Below the pieces are notes generated by a model. That model did not search any database and had not been told where the DNA came from. It saw nothing but the letters and a program-made list of their open reading frames with translations. From positions 1,364,001 to 1,428,000 of the forward strand of contig NZ_CP106879.1 in assembly GCF_025677645.1 (NCBI RefSeq): a stretch of DNA of 64,000 nucleotides. Reading direction: 5' to 3'. Made by a program: the position numbers and the translations under genes. This document shows, piece after piece, positions 19,171 through 28,012 of this stretch (positions are counted from its first letter, which is position 1; every line of letters begins with the position of its first letter). Source of the DNA: Curtobacterium poinsettiae. GTDB taxonomy: Bacteria > Actinomycetota > Actinomycetes > Actinomycetales > Microbacteriaceae.

Positions 19171-19752
19171 ATGGACACCGGACTCGTCACGACGCTCATC
19201 GTCGTCGGAGTGGTGGTGGTCGTCCTGGTGATCATCGGGATCTACCTCTGGGTGACGTACAACTCCCTCGTCACGCTCAAGGTCCGGGTCGACGAGGCCT
19301 GGAGCGACATCTCGGTGCAACTGAAGCGCCGCGCCGACCTCATCCCCACCATCGTGGACACGGTCAAGGGGTACGCCACGCACGAGAAGGCGGTCTTCGA
19401 CGACGTGACGAAGGCCCGCGCCGAGACCCTGTCCGCCGGTGACGCCGACACGGCCTCCACCGCCGAGGGGCACATGCAGAAGGCGCTGAAGAGCGTGTTC
19501 GCGGTGGCCGAGGGGTACCCGCAGCTGCAGTCGAGCCAGAACTTCCTGCAGTTGCAGTCCGAACTCGTCGACACGGAGGACAAGATCCAGGCGGCCCGCC
19601 GCTTCTACAACGGTGGCGTGCGTGAGCTGAACACGAAGATCCGGGTGTTCCCGAACTCCGCGTTCGCGAAGAACCGCGGCTTCTCCGAGGCGCCGTTCTT
19701 CGAGACGAACGAGCCGGCGGCCATCGCCGAGCCGCCGCGCGTCCAGTTCTGA
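19171..19752 (+). CDS. lemA: LemA family protein
   Basis: A 193-aa membrane-anchored helical protein: N-terminal TM helix (about 5-29), then the LemA four-helix domain with YNSLVTLKVRVDEAWSDI, KRRADLIPTIVDTVKGY and QAARRFYNGGVRELN. Role unknown in detail; LemA genes commonly neighbour HtpX-type or M48 proteases, as here (htpX starts 19 bp after the stop). ATG 19171 has AAAGGAG (19155-19161). A -10 TAGACT is visible at 19102-19107. The two genes probably form one operon for membrane-protein quality control (inference). Confidence 0.94.
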   Translation: MDTGLVTTLIVVGVVVVVLVIIGIYLWVTYNSLVTLKVRVDEAWSDISVQLKRRADLIPTIVDTVKGYATHEKAVFDDVTKARAETLSAGDADTASTAEGHMQKALKSVFAVAEGYPQLQSSQNFLQLQSELVDTEDKIQAARRFYNGGVRELNTKIRVFPNSAFAKNRGFSEAPFFETNEPAAIAEPPRVQF

Positions 19753-19771
19753 CCCCAGCGTCGGATCCGAC

Positions 19772-20674
19772 GTGTACAGCGCCATCGCGCGGAACAAGCG
19801 CAACACCGTGGTCATCGTCCTGGTGTTCCTGCTGATCATCGGCGCGCTCGGGTTCCTCGGCGGGTACCTCGCCGGCAACGTCTCGATCGGCTTCATCGTC
19901 CTCGTGGTCGCCCTCGGGTACGCGGTGGTGCAGTACTTCCTGGCGGCACGGCAGGCCACCGCGATCGCCGGTGGGGTCGAGATCGACCGCGTCTCCGAAC
20001 CACGGCTGTGGCGGACCGTCGAGAACCTCGCCATCGCGACCGGCATGCCGATGCCCCGGGTGTTCGTCATCCCCGACCCCTCGCCGAACGCCTTCGCCAC
20101 CGGGCGCGACCCCGAGCACGCGGTGGTGGCGGCGACGACGGGGTTGCTCGAGCTCATGGACGACCAGGAGCTGCAGGGCGTGATGGCGCACGAGCTCGGA
20201 CACGTCCGGAACTACGACATCCGGGTGTCCACGATGGTCTTCGGTCTCGTCGTGGCCGTCGGCCTCATCGCCGACGTCCTGCTCCGCATCTCGATCTTCA
20301 GCGGCCTGTCCGGCGGGCGGAACCGCAACTCGGACAACGGCGGCAGCGCCAACCCGGTGCTGCTCATCGCCGGGATCGTCGCCGTCATCGTGGCCCCGAT
20401 CGCCGCGGCCGGCGTCCAGGCGGCGGTGTCCCGGCAGCGCGAGTACCTGGCGGACGCGACGGGGGCGATGACGACCCGGCACCCGGAGGGCCTGGCGCGG
20501 GCCCTCGAGAAGCTCGGTGCGTACGGCCGACCGATGCAGACGCAGAACTCCTCGATGGCGCACCTGTGGATCGCCGACCCGATGCGCCCCGGCGTGATGG
20601 ACCGGCTGTTCTCGACCCACCCACCGCTGCCCGACCGCATCGCGCGGTTGCGGGCGAACGCCGACCGGTTCTGA
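19772..20674 (+). CDS. htpX: M48 membrane metalloprotease HtpX
   Basis: Zinc-dependent integral membrane protease that degrades misfolded membrane proteins; 300 aa. Two N-terminal TM helices (about 14-58), zinc-binding HELGH (in MAHELGHVRNYDIRVS), two further TM helices (about 158-182, 199-222) and the third zinc ligand in SRQREYLADATGA. The C-terminal STHPPLPDRIARL is typical. GTG 19772 is 19 bp after lemA. Its stop is 4 bp from the stop of the convergent glycosylase gene, so there is no room for a separate terminator and the transcripts must overlap. Confidence 0.95.
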   Translation: MYSAIARNKRNTVVIVLVFLLIIGALGFLGGYLAGNVSIGFIVLVVALGYAVVQYFLAARQATAIAGGVEIDRVSEPRLWRTVENLAIATGMPMPRVFVIPDPSPNAFATGRDPEHAVVAATTGLLELMDDQELQGVMAHELGHVRNYDIRVSTMVFGLVVAVGLIADVLLRISIFSGLSGGRNRNSDNGGSANPVLLIAGIVAVIVAPIAAAGVQAAVSRQREYLADATGAMTTRHPEGLARALEKLGAYGRPMQTQNSSMAHLWIADPMRPGVMDRLFSTHPPLPDRIARLRANADRF

Positions 20675-20678
20675 CGGA

Positions 20679-21962
20679 TCAGAAGACGCGGTCGGCGGCC
20701 GTGTCGTCGGCCGTCTCGACCGGTTCCGGGGCGTCCGCGTCGTCAGCGGACTCGTGCGGCACCAGGGGCACTCCGAGCGACCCGGCGACGGCCGCAGCAG
20801 CGGTACCGCGATCGGTCACCTCGATCGCGCCGAGGCCCTGCCAGCTCGCGGTCCGTCGCAGTGTGTCGGCGAGACGCTCGGGGTCCAGGTGCTCGCCCGG
20901 CTCCTGCCAGGCGGTCCGGACGCGGAGCACGCCGCGCTGCCGGTCGCTCTTCAGGTCGATCCGGCCGACGAGCCGGTCGTCCTGCAGCACCGGCAGCACG
21001 TAGTAGCCGAACACCCGCTTCGGGGCCGGCGTGTAGATCTCGATCCGGTAGTGGAAGCCGTACATCCGCTCGGCCCGTCGCCGGAACCAGACGACCGGGT
21101 CGAAGGGGCTCAGCACCGCGTCCGCGGTCATCTGCCGGGGGACCCGAGCGCCCGCGTGCAGCCAGGCCCGCTCGCCCCACCCCTCGACCCGAACCGGCAG
21201 GAGCTCGCCGGCGTCGGTGAGCTCGGCGATCGCGGTGGCCGTGTCGTCGGAGCGCAGCCGGTAGTAGTCCGCGATGTCCGCTCGGGTGCCGATGCCGAGC
21301 GCCCGTGCGGCCTGGCGCACGAGTTCGCGCACGGCGTCGGCACGCGGTGGGGCGGTCTCGAGGAAGCCTGCGGGCAGCACCTGCTCCGGCAGGGCGTACA
21401 CCCGCTCGAAACCGGCTCGTCCGGCACTCACCGCCTCGCCCCAGCGGAACATCTGCTCGAGCCCGAGCTTCACGTCGCTCCACCCCCACCAGGGGCCGCG
21501 CCGAACGTTCGACTCGTGCTCCACGGCGCTCGCCCGCATCGGCCCCTCGGCCCGGAGCAGCGCGTGCAGTTCGCGCCGGACGGCAGCGGTCCGGGTGACA
21601 CCGTCGACCCGGGTCGGGCCGGCGTCACGCTCCCGCAGGGCGTCCATCCGCCACCGGAAGAGCCGCAGGTCGTCGCGGGGGATGAACGCCGCCTCGTGCG
21701 CCCAGTACTCGGTGTACGGGCCCGAGCGTCCGAGCGTCAGCCGGTCGAGCGTCGACCGGTCGTAGGCCCCGAGCCGGGCGAAGAGCGGCAGGTAGTGGCT
21801 GCGCTCGAACACGTTCACGGAGTCGATCTGCAACAGCCCGAGCCGGCCGAACGCGGCGTTCAGGGCACGCGTCGAGACCGGCTCGGCGGGTGGTCGTCCG
21901 AACCCCTGTGCGGCGAGTGCGACCCGGCGGGCCTCGGCGGCGGAGAGCGTCGACCTGGGCAT
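20679..21962 (-). CDS. AlkZ/YcaQ-like winged-helix DNA glycosylase
   Basis: A 427-aa protein of the HTH_42 family. E. coli YcaQ (AlkZ2) and Streptomyces AlkZ unhook interstrand crosslinks and excise bulky alkyl bases. Tandem winged-helix segments run through the N-terminal two thirds, with a beta-barrel near the C-terminus. The family's catalytic QxD appears as QID in GLLQIDSVNVFERSHY (about 45-47). Also typical are FIPRDDLRLFRWRMD and LSPFDPVVWFRRRAER. A long acidic tail (about 400-427) is extra. Start ATG 21962. Subfamily (AlkZ or AlkX-like) is not decided. Confidence 0.85.
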   Translation of the reverse strand: MPRSTLSAAEARRVALAAQGFGRPPAEPVSTRALNAAFGRLGLLQIDSVNVFERSHYLPLFARLGAYDRSTLDRLTLGRSGPYTEYWAHEAAFIPRDDLRLFRWRMDALRERDAGPTRVDGVTRTAAVRRELHALLRAEGPMRASAVEHESNVRRGPWWGWSDVKLGLEQMFRWGEAVSAGRAGFERVYALPEQVLPAGFLETAPPRADAVRELVRQAARALGIGTRADIADYYRLRSDDTATAIAELTDAGELLPVRVEGWGERAWLHAGARVPRQMTADAVLSPFDPVVWFRRRAERMYGFHYRIEIYTPAPKRVFGYYVLPVLQDDRLVGRIDLKSDRQRGVLRVRTAWQEPGEHLDPERLADTLRRTASWQGLGAIEVTDRGTAAAAVAGSLGVPLVPHESADDADAPEPVETADDTAADRVF

Positions 21963-22055
21963 GCCGTGACGCTACCGAACCCCGCCGACATGAGGGTCCA
22001 CGAACGTATGCCGCATCTGGCACCTGACGCGAAGCACATCGCTACACTCGGGCCC

Positions 22056-23315
22056 ATGGCATGGGGAAGCAAGCAGACACACCCCGACCCCGTGGTCGAG
22101 GAATCCGTCCCGGTCGGCGTGCGCATCGCCGGTGCGTGGTCGTGGCGGGCGCTCGTCGTCGTGGGCGTGATCGCCGTCTTCATCTGGCTCGTCACGGTCT
22201 TCAGCGAGATCCTCATCCCGTTCCTGGTCGGCATCGTGGTCTCGGCGCTCCTCGTGCCGATCTCGAACTGGCTGCAGCGGCACCACGTGCCCAAGTGGCT
22301 CGCCGTCGTGATGAGCCTGCTCGGCGGCATCGCGGCACTCGGCGGCCTGATCTGGCTCGTCGTCGACCAGATCATCGCGTCCTACCCGTCCCTGCGTGAC
22401 CGGACGGTCGACCAGTACGCGAACATCAAGGACTTCGTCCTGAGCTCCGGGTTCGGCATCAGCCAGTCCGACGTGAACGGCTGGCTCGACGACGGCACGA
22501 AGTGGCTGCAGGACAACTCCGCGTCGATCCTGTCCGGGGTCGCCAGCGCGGGTTCGGGTGCCACGCATGCCTTCGAGGCGCTCTTCATCATCCTGTTCAC
22601 CACGATCTTCCTGCTGATCGACGGCAAGAACGTCTGGCGCTGGTCCGTCCGGCTGTTCCCGAAGAAGGCCCGCGCAGCGGTGGACGGCGCCGGTGTCGCC
22701 GGTTGGATCACCCTGACGAGCTTCATCCGCGTGCAGATCTTCGTCGCGTTCGTCGACGCGGTCGGCATCGGCCTGGGGTCCTTCATCGTCGGGCTCTTCT
22801 TCGGCGGCATGCCGCTGGTCATCCCGATCGCCGCCTTCGTGTTCCTCGGCGCCTTCATCCCGGTCGTCGGTGCCATCGTCACCGGCTTCCTCGCGGTGTT
22901 CGTCGCGCTGATCTTCAACGGTCCCCTCGCGGCTGTCCTGGTGCTCGGGGTCGTGCTGCTGGTCCAGCAGATCGAGGGACACATCCTGCAGCCGCTCGTC
23001 ATGGGCAACGCGGTCAAGGTCCACCCCCTGGCGGTCGTCCTCGGCGTCACCGCGGCCTCCGGTCTCGCCGGCATCGCCGGCGCGTTCTTCGCTGTCCCGC
23101 TGATCGCGACGCTGAACGCCATGGTCACCACCATCGCGAGCGGACGCTGGCGGCGGCTCGACTCCGACCACGTCCTCGAAGCGACGCCGAAGCGCGGGCA
23201 GCACGGGCAGATCCAGTTGCTCCGACGCCGTCGGCACAAGGTCGGCGACGACGTGCCGGCACCGGGCGTCGACTCGGGTCCCTCGGCCGAAGAAGACACC
23301 GCCAGCACCAACTGA
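22056..23315 (+). CDS. AI-2E family transporter
   Basis: A 419-aa integral membrane protein of the TqsA/PerM-like AI-2E transporter family, with about 8 TM helices. Conserved segments: FSEILIPFLVGIVVSALL, the TM-rich PLVIPIAAFVFLGAFIPV and GAIVTGFLAVFVAL, and LVQQIEGHILQPLVMG. Actual cargo is uncertain, since many members are not autoinducer exporters. The C-terminus is a charged tail of 60 or so residues. ATG 22056 follows TACACT (22043-22048) by 7 nt, so a leaderless start is likely. Next gene ilvA starts 48 bp later with its own -10. Confidence 0.9.
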   Translation: MAWGSKQTHPDPVVEESVPVGVRIAGAWSWRALVVVGVIAVFIWLVTVFSEILIPFLVGIVVSALLVPISNWLQRHHVPKWLAVVMSLLGGIAALGGLIWLVVDQIIASYPSLRDRTVDQYANIKDFVLSSGFGISQSDVNGWLDDGTKWLQDNSASILSGVASAGSGATHAFEALFIILFTTIFLLIDGKNVWRWSVRLFPKKARAAVDGAGVAGWITLTSFIRVQIFVAFVDAVGIGLGSFIVGLFFGGMPLVIPIAAFVFLGAFIPVVGAIVTGFLAVFVALIFNGPLAAVLVLGVVLLVQQIEGHILQPLVMGNAVKVHPLAVVLGVTAASGLAGIAGAFFAVPLIATLNAMVTTIASGRWRRLDSDHVLEATPKRGQHGQIQLLRRRRHKVGDDVPAPGVDSGPSAEEDTASTN

Positions 23316-23363
23316 GCGTCACACGAGTTCGCCGCGGGGGCCGGGAGCGACGATGATGGGGGA

Positions 23364-24623
23364 GTGACCGACACCAGCGCCTCTCCGCACACGCTCACCG
23401 CGATCCCGACCCTCGCGGACATCGAGACGGCGCGCGAGACCATCAAGGGTGTCGCACGCGTCACCCCGATGGAGACGTCGCAGTTCCTCGCCGAGCTGCT
23501 CGGGTCCCCCGTCCACCTGAAGTGCGAGAACCTGCAGCGCACGGGTGCCTACAAGGTGCGCGGTGCCTACAACCGCCTCTCGACCCTGTCCGCGGAGCAG
23601 CGAGCCAAGGGCGTCGTGGCCGCGAGCGCCGGCAACCACGCACAGGGCGTCGCCCTCGCCGCGCGCGAGCTCGGCATCCCCGCGACGATCTTCACGCCGG
23701 TCGGAGTCGCACTGCCCAAGCTGCAGGCCACCCGCCACTACGGCGCCGACGTCGTGCTGCGGGGCCACTCCGTGGAAGAGGCGTTGAGCGCCGCGAAGGA
23801 CTTCGCCGCCCACACCGGCGCCGTGTTCATCCCGCCGTTCGACCACCCGGCCGTGATCGCCGGGCAGGGCACGCTCGGCCTCGAGATCATCGACCAGGTG
23901 CCGGACGTCGACACCGTCGTGGTGCCGATCGGTGGCGGCGGCGTCATCTCCGGTATCGCACTCGCCGTCAAGGGCATGGCCGAGCGCCTCGGACGGCCGA
24001 TCCGGGTCATCGGTGTGCAGGCCGAGAACGCCGCGGCCTACCCGTCCTCGATCACCGCCGGCGAGCCCGTCACCATCACCACGAAGCCGACCATCTCCGA
24101 CGGCATCGCGGTGGCACGCCCCGGCGACCTGAACTTCCCGATCATCCGCGACCTGGTCGACGACATCGTCACCGTCTCGGACGACGACACCGCCCGCGCA
24201 CTGCTCGTCCTGCTCGAGCGCGCCAAGCTCGTGGTCGAGGCAGCGGGGGCCGTCGGCGTCGCCGCGATCATGTCCGGTGCCGTCCGCGACACCGGCCGCA
24301 CCGTGGTGCTGCTGAGCGGCGGCAACATCGACCCGCTCATGATGGAGCGCGTGATCACCCGTGGGCTCGTCGCGGCCTCGCGCTACATCGGCATCCGCAT
24401 CATGCTGCCGGACCGCCCGGGTCAGCTCGCCCGGGTCGCCCAGGTCATCTCGGATGCCGGTGCGAACGTGGTCGAGGTGCTGCACACCCGCCACGGACAG
24501 GGCCTGGTCATCAACGAGGTCGCGCTGGACCTGTCGATCGAGGCACGCGGCCCCGAGCACGCGCAGGAGGTCATCCAGCGCCTGCACGAGGTCGGCTTCC
24601 GCCCGGAACTCCTCGAGCACTAG
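23364..24623 (+). CDS. ilvA: Threonine ammonia-lyase
   Basis: PLP enzyme that deaminates threonine to 2-oxobutyrate, the first committed step to isoleucine; 419 aa. PLP lysine in NLQRTGAYKVRGAYN, the substrate loop SAGNHAQGVA and the phosphate-binding glycine loop PIGGGGVISGIA. A C-terminal ACT-like domain (about 340-419, IMLPDRPGQLARVAQVI) is present, as in the shorter regulatory or catabolic forms; the long double-ACT form is not seen. GTG 23364 follows GATGAT (23352-23357) by 6 nt. Ends 75 bp before the shared ilvA/greA terminator hairpin. Confidence 0.94.
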   Translation: MTDTSASPHTLTAIPTLADIETARETIKGVARVTPMETSQFLAELLGSPVHLKCENLQRTGAYKVRGAYNRLSTLSAEQRAKGVVAASAGNHAQGVALAARELGIPATIFTPVGVALPKLQATRHYGADVVLRGHSVEEALSAAKDFAAHTGAVFIPPFDHPAVIAGQGTLGLEIIDQVPDVDTVVVPIGGGGVISGIALAVKGMAERLGRPIRVIGVQAENAAAYPSSITAGEPVTITTKPTISDGIAVARPGDLNFPIIRDLVDDIVTVSDDDTARALLVLLERAKLVVEAAGAVGVAAIMSGAVRDTGRTVVLLSGGNIDPLMMERVITRGLVAASRYIGIRIMLPDRPGQLARVAQVISDAGANVVEVLHTRHGQGLVINEVALDLSIEARGPEHAQEVIQRLHEVGFRPELLEH

Positions 24624-24698
24624 TCCGCGACGATCCACGAGTCGTTCGACGCGTGGGCCGTCGGACGCGCGGTGCGCGTCCTGGGCGGGACCAGCGGA

Positions 24699-24742
24699 CA
24701 GACAGGAGGCCCGTGGCGGCGTCGCCACGGGCCTCCCGTCTG
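24699..24742. terminator. Bidirectional hairpin, GGAGGCC family copy c
   Basis: A 20-bp near-perfect stem, core GGAGGCCCGTGGCG/CGCCACGGGCCTCC with a four-base loop, between convergent ilvA and greA. Confidence 0.8.
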
Positions 24743-24755
24743 CAGTGGGCCGGGT

Positions 24756-25244
24756 CTACGGCTCGTAGCGCTCGATCTTGACGACCTCGACGGCGATCTC
24801 CTTGCCGTTCGGCGCCGTGTAGGTGGCCTCGTCGCCGGCCTTGAGGCCGACGATGGCCGCCCCGACGGGGCTGACGGGGCTGTAGACCGTCAGGTCGGAG
24901 CCCTCGGCGACGATCTCGCGGCTGCCGACCAGGAAGGTGGACTCGTCGCCGGCGATGACCGCCGTGACGACGGTACCCGGCTCGACGGTGCCGTCGAACT
25001 CGGCTTCGCTGACGGTGGCGTGCTTGAGGAGCTCGGTGAGGACGCGGATGCGGGCCTCGATCTTGCCCTGCTCGTCCTTCGCGGCGTGGTAGCCGCCGTT
25101 CTCCTTGAGGTCACCTTCCTCGCGAGCCGCCTCGATGCGGCGCGCGATCTCGGCACGGCCCTCGCCGCTCAGCTCGTCGAGCTCCGCCTTGAGACGGTCG
25201 TGCGCCTCCTGGGTCAGCCAGGTGACCTGCGTGTCGTTGCTCAT
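24756..25244 (-). CDS. greA: Transcription elongation factor GreA
   Basis: Rescues backtracked RNA polymerase by stimulating transcript cleavage; 162 aa. N-terminal antiparallel coiled coil with the acidic tip (ARREEGDLKENGGYHAAK-like segment, AAREEGDLKENGGYHAAKDE) and the C-terminal FKBP-like domain (VSPVGAAIVGLKAGDEATY). ATG 25244 has AGGGA upstream on the minus strand. The neighbouring DUF4307 gene upstream ends in a U-tract terminator, so greA probably has its own promoter. The greA/DUF4307/mca order is as in M. tuberculosis. Confidence 0.97.
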   Translation of the reverse strand: MSNDTQVTWLTQEAHDRLKAELDELSGEGRAEIARRIEAAREEGDLKENGGYHAAKDEQGKIEARIRVLTELLKHATVSEAEFDGTVEPGTVVTAVIAGDESTFLVGSREIVAEGSDLTVYSPVSPVGAAIVGLKAGDEATYTAPNGKEIAVEVVKIERYEP

Positions 25245-25264
25245 GTTCTGTCCCTTCGACCATG

Positions 25265-25296
25265 AAAAAACGAGACCGGCCGAGTGGTCGGTCTCG
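25265..25296 (-). terminator. U-tract intrinsic terminator of the DUF4307 gene
   Basis: On the minus strand an 11-bp stem (arms at 25271-25281 and 25286-25296, one G:U) is followed at once by six T. This is the most E. coli-like terminator in the window. Confidence 0.9.
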
Positions 25297-25315
25297 AGAG
25301 GCGAATCAGGACAGT

Positions 25316-25807
25316 CTAGGGAATCCAGCAGTCGTGGATCAAGCCGGTCACGCCCCGCGTCGTCGTGGTGACCTGCGTGGAGATGCTCCGGCTGCGCTGT
25401 TCGGACGCCGGGACGGTGATCTCCTTCCAGCCCACGATCGAGTAGCTCTTGTCGAGGACCTGCACGGCGCACTTCGCCTCGACGCCCGGGTCGACGGACA
25501 CCTGCGAGTGGACGACGGTGCTGTGCTCGGACAGGACCTCGTACCCGATGACGTCCTGGTCGAGGCCGCGGTCGGACTGGTCGAGCCCGGCCCAGATCAC
25601 CCACGCACCGAAGACCACGACGACCGCGATGGCCGCGACGATCGCGAAGAGGCGGCTGCGGCGCTTGCGGGCCGGGGTGCGGCCGTAGCGCTCGTCGAGG
25701 GTGGCGGTCTGGTGCTGTTCGGACAGTTCGGGGCTCCCGGGGTGGATATCCTGATCCCAGGGTAGTTCACGCGATGCTGTGCGCTGCCCGCGTCCGACGC
25801 CGCTCAC
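25316..25807 (-). CDS. DUF4307 membrane protein
   Basis: Up to 163 aa: LDERYGRTP followed by a basic stretch (ARKRRSR), one TM helix (about 52-74) and an extracytoplasmic domain with Cys pair AKCAVQVLDK / IHDCWIP. This is the family pattern of actinobacterial DUF4307 (M. tuberculosis Rv1081c); function unknown. The start is unclear. GTG 25807 is the only canonical start I find upstream of LDERYGRTP, but it adds about 35 non-conserved residues and lies 20 bp from the divergent mca start. A CTG with GGGAG in front is a possible alternative. Confidence 0.8.
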   Translation of the reverse strand: MSGVGRGQRTASRELPWDQDIHPGSPELSEQHQTATLDERYGRTPARKRRSRLFAIVAAIAVVVVFGAWVIWAGLDQSDRGLDQDVIGYEVLSEHSTVVHSQVSVDPGVEAKCAVQVLDKSYSIVGWKEITVPASEQRSRSISTQVTTTTRGVTGLIHDCWIP

Positions 25808-25826
25808 CCGCAGTGAGGAACCCCAC

Positions 25827-26717
25827 GTGCCCTACCGTCTGCTGGCCGTCCACGCCCACCCCGACGACGAGTCGAGCAAGGGTGCCGCGACCGCCGCGAA
25901 GTACGTGGCCGACGGGCACCAGGTGCTCGTCGTGTCCTGCACCGGTGGCGAGGCCGGCGACATCCTGAACGACCAGCTCGGCGAGCCGGCGACGAGCCGT
26001 GCGCACCGTGACATGGCGGGGTACCGCCGCACCGAGATGGCCGCGGCGCAGCAGGCGCTCGGCATCGACCACGTGTGGCTCGGCTACCACGACTCGGGGT
26101 TGCCCGACGCCGAGAAGGGCGAGACGGTCCGGCAGGGCACGTTCTCCACGGTGCCGCTCGAGTACAGCACCGAGGCCCTCGTCCGCGTGATCCGCCGGTT
26201 CCGCCCGCACGTGCTCGTCACTTACGACGAGAACGGCGGCTACCCGCACCCCGACCACATCCGCACGCACGAGGTGTCGATGGCCGCGTGGTCCGCTGCC
26301 GCCGACCCGTCGGCGTACCCGTCCGCCGGTGCCCCGTGGTCGATCGCGAAGCTCTACTACGAGCGCACGATGAACCCGCGACGCTTCAGCACGATCTTCG
26401 AGGCCCTGCAGGAGCGCGACCCGGACAGCCCCGCCGTCGAGCAGCTGCGCGAGTGGGTCGAGCGGTTCGCCGACCGGCCCGACCTCGCCACCACCCACGT
26501 CGACGTGCACGAGTACTTCGACCAGCGTGACGCCGCACTCCGCGCGCACGCCAGCCAGGTCGCACCGGACAGCGCCTTCTTCTACTGGCCGAACGACCTC
26601 CTCGCGACGGTGTGGCCGACCGAGGACTACCAGCTCGTGGAGGCACGCGTGCCGACCGAGCTCCCGGAGACCGACCTGTTCGCCGGGATCCCAGCCGACA
26701 AGGAACCGACCTCGTGA
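25827..26717 (+). CDS. mca: Mycothiol S-conjugate amidase
   Basis: Zinc amidase that cleaves mycothiol S-conjugates so that the mercapturic acid part can be exported: thiol-based detoxification specific to actinobacteria. The protein is 296 aa. LmbE-type metal motif AHPDDES (residues about 10-16) and the third ligand region GGYPHPDHIRTHE. The closely related deacetylase MshB shares the motifs. Mca is preferred because of the start RLLAVHAHPDDESSKGAAT and the position next to DUF4307/greA and the small membrane gene, as in Rv1082. GTG 25827 has GAGGAA 7 nt upstream. Overlaps the next gene by 4 nt (GTGA). Confidence 0.92.
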   Translation: MPYRLLAVHAHPDDESSKGAATAAKYVADGHQVLVVSCTGGEAGDILNDQLGEPATSRAHRDMAGYRRTEMAAAQQALGIDHVWLGYHDSGLPDAEKGETVRQGTFSTVPLEYSTEALVRVIRRFRPHVLVTYDENGGYPHPDHIRTHEVSMAAWSAAADPSAYPSAGAPWSIAKLYYERTMNPRRFSTIFEALQERDPDSPAVEQLREWVERFADRPDLATTHVDVHEYFDQRDAALRAHASQVAPDSAFFYWPNDLLATVWPTEDYQLVEARVPTELPETDLFAGIPADKEPTS

Positions 26718-27004
26718 GCACCATCGCGGCGGCACTCGCCGCCACCCCCAGTCCCAGCCCCTCGGTCGTCCCCGACGTCGACGTCACCCCGGGTGTCGTC
26801 GGGTTCATCGCGATCGCACTCGTCGCGATCGTGACGATCCTGCTCGTGGTGGACATGACCCGACGCATCCGTCGGACCCGCTACCGCGCCGAGGTGCGCG
26901 AGCGGCTCGAGGCCGAGGCGAACGGCACCGCGACGGACGAGCCGGAGTGGCGCGCGGCCGAGGGCGGCCGGGCCGACGTCGGCGACGACACCGAGCGCGG
27001 CTGA
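26714..27004 (+). CDS. Small membrane protein, translationally coupled to mca
   Basis: A 96-aa protein: Ser/Pro-rich N-terminus, one TM helix (about 29-48, VVGFIAIALVAIVTILLVVD), then a basic and acidic cytoplasmic tail. Starts at GTG inside the mca stop (GTGA overlap), so it is translationally coupled. It corresponds by position and size to M. tuberculosis Rv1083, whose function I do not know. No catalytic motif. A strong hairpin follows. Confidence 0.8.
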   Translation: MSTIAAALAATPSPSPSVVPDVDVTPGVVGFIAIALVAIVTILLVVDMTRRIRRTRYRAEVRERLEAEANGTATDEPEWRAAEGGRADVGDDTERG

Positions 27005-27016
27005 CGCGACTCCGAA

Positions 27017-27062
27017 GCGGACGGGAGGCCCGTGGCGCGACCGCCACGGGCCTCCCGTCCGC
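27017..27062. terminator. Bidirectional hairpin, GGAGGCC family copy d
   Basis: Perfect 21-bp stem with a CGAC loop; arms start GCGGACGGGAGGCCCGTGGC. It is the longest perfect stem in the window, between the mca operon and the convergent hemolysin III gene. Confidence 0.8.
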
Positions 27063-27087
27063 CTCGTGCGCGCCGACCGGAACCGGA

Positions 27088-27141
27088 CGTACCGGGTCGA
27101 ACCGGGCGTACCTGGTTGAACCGGGCGTACCTGGTCAGAAG
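27088..27141. repeat. 19-bp tandem repeats
   Basis: Units CGTACCGGGTCGAACCGGG (27088-27106), CGTACCTGGTTGAACCGGG (27107-27125) and a partial third CGTACCTGGTCAGAA (from 27126) stand head to tail, between hairpin d and the hemolysin III stop. No coding role seen. Confidence 0.7.
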
Positions 27142-27205
27142 TTCCTGGTGAGGACGCCCGGGACCACCAGGCATCGCACCCGTTCTGGGAAGGAAGGTGC
27201 GACGG

Positions 27206-27916
27206 TCAGCGCACCGGGTCCAGCGCGACGATGAGCACGCCGACCCACTGCGCACCGAAGGCCACCACGGTCAGGGCGTGGAACACCTCGTGGAACCCGA
27301 ACTGGGTCGGCACCGGGTTCGGGCGCTTGAAGCCGTAGACCAGCGCGCCGATGATGTACGCGACGCCACCGGACAGGATGAGCACGGTCATCGGGACGCT
27401 CGCCGCGAAGAACTGCGGCAGCAGCCCGAGGGCAGCGCACCCGAGCACCAGGTAGATCGGCACGTACAGCCAGCGGGGCGCGTTGATCCAGAGCACCCGG
27501 AACGCGATGCCGAGCGCGGCGCCCGACCACATCACCCAGAGCACGACGACCATGAGCGTGTGCGGCAGGGCGCAGATCGCGACGGGCGTGTAGGTGCCGG
27601 CGATGAGCAGCAGGATGTTGGTGTGGTCGATGCGCTTCAGTACGGCCTTCACCTTCGGCCCCCACGGGAACCGGTGGTAGGTCGCGGAGACGCCGAACAT
27701 CGCCAACGACGTCGCCATGAACACGGCGCTGCCGACCTTCGCCGCGGTGCTGTCGGCGAGGGTGATCAGGACGACCCCCATCGCGATCGCGAACGGGAAC
27801 GCGCCGAGGTGGATCCAGCCACGCCAGGCCGGACGGGGTTCGGCGGTCGTGGTCGCCGACGCTTCTTCCGTGAACGGGACGTGGGGGAGTGTTCCGGTCT
27901 CGTGCTCGTCCTGCAT
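27206..27916 (-). CDS. Hemolysin III / YqfA-like membrane protein
   Basis: A 236-aa PAQR-type seven-TM protein (HlyIII family). Conserved polar residues are in SATYHRFPWG (with the upstream Ser), the central KRIDHTNILLLIAGTYTP, and the C-terminal FHEVFHALTVVAF, which together form the putative metal site. The haemolytic name is historical; a true function is not established. ATG 27916 follows TATGGT on the minus strand by 7 nt, a leaderless arrangement. An upstream in-frame ATG (27928) overlaps that -10 and is rejected. Divergent from the isoprenyl transferase, as Rv1085c/Rv1086. Confidence 0.9.
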   Translation of the reverse strand: MQDEHETGTLPHVPFTEEASATTTAEPRPAWRGWIHLGAFPFAIAMGVVLITLADSTAAKVGSAVFMATSLAMFGVSATYHRFPWGPKVKAVLKRIDHTNILLLIAGTYTPVAICALPHTLMVVVLWVMWSGAALGIAFRVLWINAPRWLYVPIYLVLGCAALGLLPQFFAASVPMTVLILSGGVAYIIGALVYGFKRPNPVPTQFGFHEVFHALTVVAFGAQWVGVLIVALDPVR

Positions 27917-28012
27917 GGTCCCGACCATAGGGCCTGACCCCGAACGACAGCCACGTGTCCGGAGAGCGGGAGCCTCAGGGAGCGTGTGTCGGTGGTGCAC
28001 TACGCTCGGTGC

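Noticed and set aside
25827..26717. MshB (mycothiol biosynthesis deacetylase)
   Set aside because: Shares metal motifs, but the N-terminal sequence and the greA/DUF4307/mca context fit Mca better.
27014..27141. CRISPR array formed by hairpin d and the 19-bp repeats
   Set aside because: The repeats are directly adjacent with no spacers, and no cas genes are present. No CRISPR array was seen anywhere in the window.
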